Positions 56,390-64,000 of a stretch of 64,000 bases of DNA are shown in pieces. Source of the DNA: Trachythela sp. YZ-2020 (taxonomy: Eukaryota > Cnidaria > Anthozoa > Malacalcyonacea > Clavulariidae); the NCBI GenBank assembly GCA_016169945.1, contig JADLSH010000231.1, positions 2,406,784 through 2,470,783 of the forward strand, read 5' to 3'. The notes below the pieces were generated by a model. It made no database searches. It was not told the DNA's origin and worked only from the letters and a program-made list of their open reading frames with translations. Position 1 is the stretch's first letter. Each line of letters opens with the position of its first letter. Both the position numbers and the translations under genes were made by a program.

Positions 56390-57970
56390 CTATTATTATT
56401 ATTTAATAAAGTATTCCCGGAGAGGGTTTTTCAATACCTATTTACAGTACGAATAGTTATATTAAAATTAAAATTCCTGAGATCAGAAGTGTAATTATTT
56501 ATCGTTTATTTAAAATCTATTAAGTCTATAATGTTAGAAATGTAATTAATTGTTGTTTTGCATGTTCTGCTTTAACTCAATTTAAATCTTTCCCAAGGTA
56601 ACATTTTAAATCTTCATCCAAGTCATTCCATACTTCACCGCCTCTGTAATAAAAGTTATTTGTCCTGAAACTGTTTTGTGTTGAGGATGTGTAGCGCTTT
56701 GTTATTATTCTTTTGTATTTAGATCAGAATTTAGTTTCTTTTTATAAATAATTTGGATAAGATAAGAGTTAAGTTTCCAATCAACAGTTCATACATTTTG
56801 TTTCTTTTATGTTATTAGTGCCTCTCTTCATATTTTAAGTGTTTCCTCTACAGGAAGCCAAAGCAATTGACCGTAGTGCTGGTGTGTTACATGATCATAT
56901 CTTCTAGTATTTGTCAATATCCTACAAGCGAAATTCTGTACTGCTCTCAATTTCTTTATATTTGTTGCAGAAGTGTTTGACCATACTGTAGAGCAATAAT
57001 AAAGTTTGCTCATTACTAAAGCATTGATAATTAAGCGAAGTGTATCCTGTCAAAGCTATCCTTTACTCTATTTATCGGCACAGCTTGGCCATAAGATGAT
57101 ACAACATTTTTGATATGGTAATCATATGTCAGATAACTGTCTAGGAGTTAACCAGGTCTTTGGCATTTGTAGTTGGTGTAATTTCTTCACCGAAATGTAG
57201 AAAATTTTCATCTCTTCTAAAAGCTTACTGAGCAGTTGACGAGATTTCCTATCAGGAAAGTAACTTTGTCTTCTCGGGGTTTATCAACTTAGTTTATTTT
57301 CGAAAACCAGGTTGCGACCAATTTGAGGTCTATATTTCTCATCTTTTGTTTTGTGCAATAGCAATATCTTCGCGATTGGAAATGACATGAAGATCTTAGA
57401 ATCGTCGACGAATGATTCTAACTCAGATGCTTAAGTGGTACTTTGAAAGGCGTCGTTTAATATAAATACAGAACAATAATGGTGACAATATTGCTCCCTG
57501 ATATAATTCCGTGGAGTGATTGGTAGGACTTCTGGATACCGAGGGGCCAATGCGATGTTGAACTGCTTTCTATCTGAAATGTGTAGCTTTCAAACCAGTT
57601 AAGGGCTTCACCTGAAACCCCAATATTGTTTATGTTTCTTTAACAGGGACGATGTAACGCTTTTGCTGTCTCATCGATTTTAGCGAAAGTGAATCATTGA
57701 CTAATATTTGTGCTGGTGAGTGTTTCTGGTTGAATGATACTTTTGTTTCCCACTTTGTTCGGAAGATGGCGGTCAGTGCGGTTAAAAAAACCGCTAAATT
57801 GATTTAGAGCAAACGCTTTTTGTCGCAGATATTTGATAGTGCTTTGAGCCATTGAAAGTGGGCGGTTATTTGCAGCAACTTCATGATCACCTTCTTTTAA
57901 TAGTGGTACTAGAAATACATGCTTGCAGTAACCCTCGCCCCATGCACACGAACATTGACCAGACACTACA
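56390..57970 (-). pseudogene. Second LINE ORF2 fragment, decayed
   Basis: 57694-57966 has the reverse transcriptase entry motif (HVFLVPLLKEGDHEVAANNR then PLS). 56828-57013 is the ORF2 tail (YYCSTVWSNTSATNIKKLRA, ACRILTNTRRYDHVT, LLWLPVEE). Intervening sequence is too mutated to read. An ATT-rich tract at 56380-56403 may mark the 3' tail. Confidence 0.75.
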
Positions 57971-58579
57971 TTCCAAAAACATTACTGTTACACTAAGCTT
58001 TTTCATCACAAAATTCGCTATGCAAAGGTGGTAGACGAGTCAGATATCTGGGTTCAAAGCAAAATTTTGGCTTCAGAAGAACTGAATTGGATCTCTGGGC
58101 CTCCTGGCTTACACCCTCTTCACGACATTACGTACTCAAAGGCTATGGCCATATGAAATGTTTTACTTGACGTAATCATTGTGGTTTCCCTTCATTTTAA
58201 AATGTGCCATTAAAATTTTGATCATTACTGTAATAGTTTGGAAAGAAGAGTGGGAAGAAAACAATAATATTTTTGGGAAATCTATTTTGGGTTGAGAATT
58301 TTGAAAGAATAAAAAATGGAAATTTTGTTTCAAGAAGAGGAAGCTTACAGTAGCCATGGCAACTCGATTAATAAAATACATTTTTTTCTGGAGTACAAAA
58401 CAGTTTACAAAAGCTGAAAAAATAATTAAAATATTAGTTGTTTTCCAGCCATCGAAATATGAGATATATGCGGTAGGTATGTTCCTTGTGCATTCTATAA
58501 GCTTCAAATTAATGTTTTTAATGCAACCTTCACCGTTCACTAAAACGTTTCGAAAAGTTTGTAAAACACTAAAACTAAA

Positions 58580-59570
58580 CTGCCTTGTTTTAATGTTTGG
58601 AATAAGTAATTGTGCAATTTTGTAGGATTTTGTGATCAGCTTTTAAACTTTTATTAAAATCTGTTAAAATGTTGTAAAATGTAATAGAATTAAATTTTAA
58701 GGACACAGCGACCTTACTCTATATTTCTTTTCTTTTCTGTGTACAAACTGTGATAATATTTTTACTTTTAACAATAAAATTACCAATTGCCCAACCATTA
58801 TAAAGTAGGTATGTTATTTTGTTCTTTTTTGGCTTTGATTTACTGTACAAAACGTTTCGAAATTGTCCACTTAAATGTTCAACTGTTTTTTGAAATAAGT
58901 ATTTTTATACTATGAAGTTTTTTAGATAAAATATGTTTTTCTTTTCAATATAACGCATTTGAATTAACACTAAAACAATGTTCTATTGACCACACAGGAT
59001 GAACTATGCAATTTAAACCACAAACTATAGTTGCATGCAATTGACGGCAAAACTGCAAAAGCTCGTGTCATAAAATAAACAACTTAACCCGTTTAATTCA
59101 AAACGCTTAAATACAAACTGAAATTCTGTCCTTTCTCGGCTTTTCTGACTGCTTTATTTTCTTATTGACTTTAGTAAATAAAAGTCCTCTAAAAAAATTT
59201 CACTTCTCTGTTTTTGGAGACTTAATATTTGTCTGAATTAAGCATATGTCCCGACTCCAGAGTACAATTTTTGAGGTAAAGTTTTCATATAAACATTATA
59301 AATTAAATATTGAAAATAAAATGCCAAAATGGCAGTTATTTTTCTGACGTTTGCATATAAAAACCGTTGTCTTAGCCAATCATGATAGTAGCTAGTTACC
59401 AGTTTTCTCTCGGTTTTAACTCGCGCACGCGCATAACTTAAAAACCGTCCATGACAAAAAATGGTGGACGACTTTGCATTCCACAATGCTTTCTGTACGA
59501 ATTACCCGGGTGTAAATATCCGAGCGGAATTAGTACCCTCGCACGGCGCTTCGCGCCGGCTCAGGAGATA
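58580..59570. repeat. Inverted copy of the 40-41 kb repeat
   Basis: 58607-58714 repeats the block seen at 50320. 58800-59565 is an inverted, diverged relative of 40540-41130, including GCACGGCGCTTCGCGCCGGC, CCCGGGTGTAAATATCCGAG, ATTCCACAATG and TTGACCACACAG. 57970-58580 contains nothing I recognise. Confidence 0.65.
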
Positions 59571-59859
59571 ATTTCTGCCATTTTCCAGGACTCAGGAACG
59601 CCGAGGTGGTAAATGGAGATATTTAATGATGTCTGTCAATGGGCCGGAAGTATGACGGAAGGAAGACAATCCATAATAATCCGCATGCTACTTTCTTTGT
59701 CTGGTCCTGGAGAGATTTGTTCGACGGCATTGTTGTTATTATGCATTTGCACCTCTGTGCATGTGACGGGAGTGAACTTGAACAATTCCGTAGAGAAGAG
59801 TTCAGATCTCCCTATTCTGAAGCTCCAACTCAGTTGATATATTTAGATTATTTTTGTAG

Positions 59860-62460
59860 GACTAACATTTTAGCTGTTTCTAAAATCAGCTCTTTTCTCC
59901 TGGCTGGTAGATTGAAAAAGAACTGGTTGAAATCGTTGGCCACCTATGTATTTTTTATGATAAGTCGTACGTTCTATTTTATCTTTAGATGGAATGCACC
60001 TGTTAATCACTTTCCACAACGATCTAGAATTATCTTTATGGAGGTTAACTTCCAGTTCGAACGTGTTGTTTTTCGTAGCAGCTTTTAGAGTGGATTTGAC
60101 TGATCTTCGGACGTTTTTAAATGCTCTCCAATCATCGATATCACGTATTCGTTTGTAACGACGGTGGAGTTGATCTCTGTGGGACATTTGTTTTTTTATA
60201 TCTGTGGTGATGAAGGGACAAGAGCGATTTTGGATCTTAGTTATTCTGACTGGAGCATGGACAGCCAAAAGTTGTAAGAAGAACGTTGTTGAACTTGTCG
60301 AGTTTGGAATTGACATTGAATCCGAAAAGATGGAAATAAGCTCTTCCGATCATGTGATGCAAAGTGCAGTGAACCTTTCGCCGTCATAGTCCTTTGTAGC
60401 TTCGCGTTAGGGATATATTGTGGTGGTGGCTTGGGTAGCTTCATATCAAGAACTGCATACACCGGTAAATGATCACTTATAATAGTATCCATGACACCAC
60501 TTTCGTTAACAAGATGGGAAGTTGGAAGTTGAAGTTATTATCACGTCAATTAACGACCCAACTAGTGTCTGGCCATTCTAGTTGGTGCGTTGTGATTAAT
60601 TGGTTCTAAGTTCATCTCAAGCATAAAGTTTCCTAGTGTTGTATTCTCTGGACAATCCTTCATAACGTTGCAGTTCAGATCTCCCAATATAAAAATAGGC
60701 TTATTTAGGATAAGTGCTTGGACAAAAACTCTGGTTTCAACGGACACTCTGGTGGTCTATAGGATATGCATATCACGAAAGATTTTAACTTTTACTTTGA
60801 AGTTTCAGCCAAAGCTGATGGAAATAGTTTTTCAGGAAACAAATGAAATTTCCTTTAAATTTGGAGACCTTAATGTCATTTCGGACGTATGCGCAAACAC
60901 CACCTCCACGTTTATTTATACGATCTTGTCTATATAATGTATAATCTTCTGAAGATGATCTCAGCATTCGTTATCGTAGTGTTCAACCACGTTTCTTGAT
61001 AGTGTAAGAGCTTCAGTTTTTGTCTTTAAAAGGAATTCCTTAATCTGTACTTTCAAAGGAGCAGTATTTGCGTAATGATCTAATGTTCAAAATGGACTAA
61101 TTTAAAATGGGATGTCTTTGGCTGTTGGGTTTGACATTGTCTAATATATTGCAAATCCATTATCCTAGTAGTATGAACAGAAATTAAGTTATTTAAAATT
61201 TACACCTCTCCCTCCGTACACAGTTTACAGGACAGTCTTATCATTATCAACATTACTTCCGGGGAAAACAAAAGGTCGGGTAGTAATTCTGACTGGTATA
61301 TTGTAGGTCGTGATTCATGAGGAGTAGTTGGCATATGAAGTCTTCTAATAATAATAACTGAACCACTTTGTTTTGTCTCTCCTCTTAGAACTCTCTGGTG
61401 AAAACCCCCTCGATTTGATTATTGCTGATGAACCCTCCTTGGAAGGAACTCCTTGTTTTGTACCATGTCATTTTTACGACCTCTCCTTTGTTCCCTTATT
61501 GGCCAAACTTACTCTCCCACGCGCTTTCGTCCGTTGATCTCGATAAGTAATACGTATTGGAATAGATTGGTAGTTGTTCTGATTTTGCGGGAGCAAAGAA
61601 CTTGATCGCATTTGACGTTGAGCCTTCGTTTCCTTTACTATGTTGGCTTGGCCGTCTTGCATAAATCCAATAGAAATGGGGTGTGTTGAAGTTCATCAAA
61701 TCTACTTGTTCCATACTATTTCGAAGGCGATGGTGGCATTTTTGTTCTGTTATTGAGCATGACTCACACCAACAACTGATTGTCTGCATGGATGAAGTAA
61801 TTTTCCTTTAGTATTTCTTTCACATGTATCTATGATAGAATTTGCACGCGTGATCACAGTGTTGTTCATATTATGTGTAGTGTACTTCGTCCGAACTCCT
61901 AATACGCCTGCCACCGAACTCAGCATAGTAATATATGCTGATGCTCAGAGGCATCCAAGGGAAGAGCCATCAAGTGGGCTCAGAAATAGTAGAATTATCC
62001 ACTTGTCTTTAACTGGTTCCAGTTTTGTTTGATCTCCACTTGTTAATGGGTTTATCACTAGATAGCTCATTATTAATAGCCAGCATTCATTGATTCAAGG
62101 ACAATAGTCTTTCTCTCGTCTTCTCTTGATAAATTTTGGATTGAGTTTTCAACACTTACAATACGAGATACCTGATATTCCAGTTTTTCCTGCTCCTTAT
62201 GAAATAAGATTTAAATAATACTGCCATATCCAACTGCAGTTCGGCAATGGCAATATCGTGTTTTGAGCAATTCTCGCATGAAGGATTTGCATTACTAGTA
62301 TTATTTGATTCTGTGTAGCTGAGCAATGTCCAAAGTTGTCGACTTCCCCGTGAATCGCATTTTTCTTAAGGTTTTAATAAGATTGTTTTCTTTATCGTCC
62401 TTTTACAATAATCCAACCTCTTAAGGGTAGCTGTGCCACTTAAACTTAAATTTGAATTCA
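59860..62460 (-). pseudogene. LINE with ORF1 and endonuclease parts, decayed
   Basis: In transcription order, a Cys-rich end and coiled coil of ORF1 lie at about 62150-62330 (SCENCSKHDIAIAELQLDMA, then KEQEKLEYQVSRIVSVENS). Another ORF1 piece with CWCESCSITEQKC lies at 61474-61789. Endonuclease pieces follow: YRQDRINKRGGGVCAYVRND at 60785-60967, FILGDLNCNVM at 60562-60747, SDHLPVYAVLDM at 60241-60492. The linker (ITTDIKKQMSHRDQLHRRYK) lies at 59870-60316. The reverse transcriptase has been cut off by the repeat at 58580-59570. Several frameshifts are present. Confidence 0.75.
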
Positions 62461-62819
62461 CGAATAGTTTTACTTCGCCGCCAGGGGAAGACCATTTCTT
62501 TTAAATTGAGTTTGTCATGAACAAACAATTTCAATTCTTGCAAAGATCCATCCCAAAAGTATTCCAGTTTACTTGTAAGCATGATTGGTCTTTGTGTCTC
62601 GGTATATTTCGACCAGAATTAACTTGATGAATTTGCTTCGCTTCTGATAAAACTCAAGGCGAATATTAGCCAATTCAGTGTTTCCTTCGAAATGAAGGCT
62701 ATCCAAAGGTATAGCAATGTATTGAAAGCAAAATTATTGTAAAAGTTTGAAGCTATCACTTATAAAACTGTTAAAATTGGAAACAGAGTTATAATTTTAA
62801 CGGAGATAAAAACATCCGC

Positions 62820-63200
62820 CATCTTAGGTGCTTCCACTCTGTATGAACTGCCGCAAGAGACGCTTAACGTCGAGACGATTGAAGTCCCCTGCTAATAAAA
62901 TTCCACAACCGATACCGGCCTTCAAGGTCAGGGATCACGCAAATACTCAAGAATATCGAATTTGATTACGCTTTTATGTACATGCAGACACCATGTATAC
63001 CAGAAGATCGACTTTTGCGGTAAAATGGTAACCAGAATAGTGAAGATTTGTTCTGCTACTGAATCGGCCAGCCATGTCTCAGTGATGAATGCAAAATCAG
63101 TTTGGTTATTTCTAAAAAGATTGACTTCGTCTATCTTGGGGAACAAGAGACATAGTGTTTAGGCGATTAAACTGGGGCAAATTCCGATCTCGCAGAACTT
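62820..63200 (-). pseudogene. LINE endonuclease fragment
   Basis: Pieces TDFAFITETWLADSVAEQ (62928-63146) and GILLAGDFNRLDVKR (about 62850-62905) are the ETW and GDFN motifs of an apurinic-type LINE endonuclease. The fragment belongs to a separate copy upstream of the LINE at 59860-62460. Confidence 0.75.
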
Positions 63201-63364
63201 GATGTTACTCTGATGTTAGACATATGTTGGGAATAGACAATAGGGGAATATTTGGTTAAGTTGCAGGATTTCGTTTTAGTTGTAGGATAAGAACTGCTAA
63301 CACGGTGTAAAGTTATAACAGCTATGGCATAGCTTTCTTTACTGGTATTAACTACCGTGTTCAA

Positions 63365-64000
63365 ATATTTATGATTGAGTCATTTCCCGAACAAAATTGA
63401 GATAATTCCGCCATAAATCTGTTCGATGTGCTGTTGACCTTCCGAAAGACCTTGACTATTTCTATCTTTGACATTTTTGTTGGACACTTTTAGTATGTTG
63501 TAGTAGACGCCGGCCAACTCTTGTAATGCCCAGAAAAAGTGTTTGATGGCATTGTTTGTTACAAGCTGCCAACAGGCATTTTTCTAAAGCTCAGGCATTG
63601 ACGAACAAGACTATATGCTGCCATCTCTGATTTTGGAACTTACAGCCAAAAATTCTGAGAATTAAAAAATTTTATTGAATTACTATAACAGCAAAATTCA
63701 AAATTTCATATTGACGTTTTACAAAAATAAACTATATCATTAGAAAGTTCACAAAAAGTATATATATAAGACATTTAAACGAGTTGGTACGTTTTTCATA
63801 CCGTATTTTGAGTTGTTGACGTCAAAATGCAGAAAATGCACTAATTAATGCTATTCAGTTACTATTTGCCAACTTTAATCTTCTTTTAACTCAAAACGGG
63901 CTTGAAAAATCGCATTGAAGCCATTTAATTATCTTATGTATATTTCTTTTCGTGAACGTTCTACTAAGTATAAGGCTTATTTTGTTAAAAGTGAACTTGA
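63365..64000. other. No recognisable gene
   Basis: AT-rich sequence without visible exons, RNA genes or structured repeats. Upstream exons of the ABC transporter are not found here either. Confidence 0.5.

Overview
This is AT-rich eukaryotic (animal) DNA: genes are split by spliceosomal introns with GT..AG ends, some genes carry AATAAA-type signals, and transposons take up much of the window. The gene set fits an invertebrate metazoan: secretory-pathway cyclophilins, an Ig/FN3 receptor resembling class I cytokine receptors, a TPR-CHAT protein and an MRP-type ABC transporter. A tunicate is my tentative guess, since such receptors are mainly a bilaterian/chordate feature, but the species cannot be fixed from sequence alone.

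Layout. 1-90: degenerate telomere-like CCTAA minisatellite. 785-1719: last two exons of a cyclophilin-B-like gene. 3911-8377: a second, complete and more divergent cyclophilin in five exons, same strand. 9-11.7 kb: a TTTTAG-rich minisatellite, a tRNA-derived SINE and several MITEs. 12395-14200: a single-exon 601-residue type I membrane receptor. 14.4-18 kb: MITEs, SINE copies and other non-autonomous elements. 18857-26410: a 7.55-kb hAT-type transposon flanked by a perfect 8-bp target duplication. Between its ends lie a full-length hAT transposase, a hammerhead ribozyme, and an intact two-exon Crypton-type tyrosine recombinase. 26.4-31.9 kb: MITEs, a 1.84-kb long inverted repeat and a degenerate tandem repeat. 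32223-35260 (minus): a TPR-CHAT gene with one 1-nt deletion. 36.4-43.6 kb: repeats and a broken LINE. 43938-54633 (minus): six exons of an ABCC/MRP4-like transporter lacking its 5' part and carrying one 1-nt deletion. 54.8-63.4 kb: fragments of several LINEs, all minus strand, with an inverted copy of the repeat seen at 40-41.5 kb.

How the parts relate. The two cyclophilins are a tandem duplication: their penultimate exons have identical length and phase. The other host genes show no obvious functional link. The most unusual locus is the hAT element that holds three unrelated kinds of mobile-DNA machinery (DDE transposase, tyrosine recombinase, self-cleaving ribozyme) inside one TSD-bounded unit. 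It may be a composite element or a stack of nested insertions.
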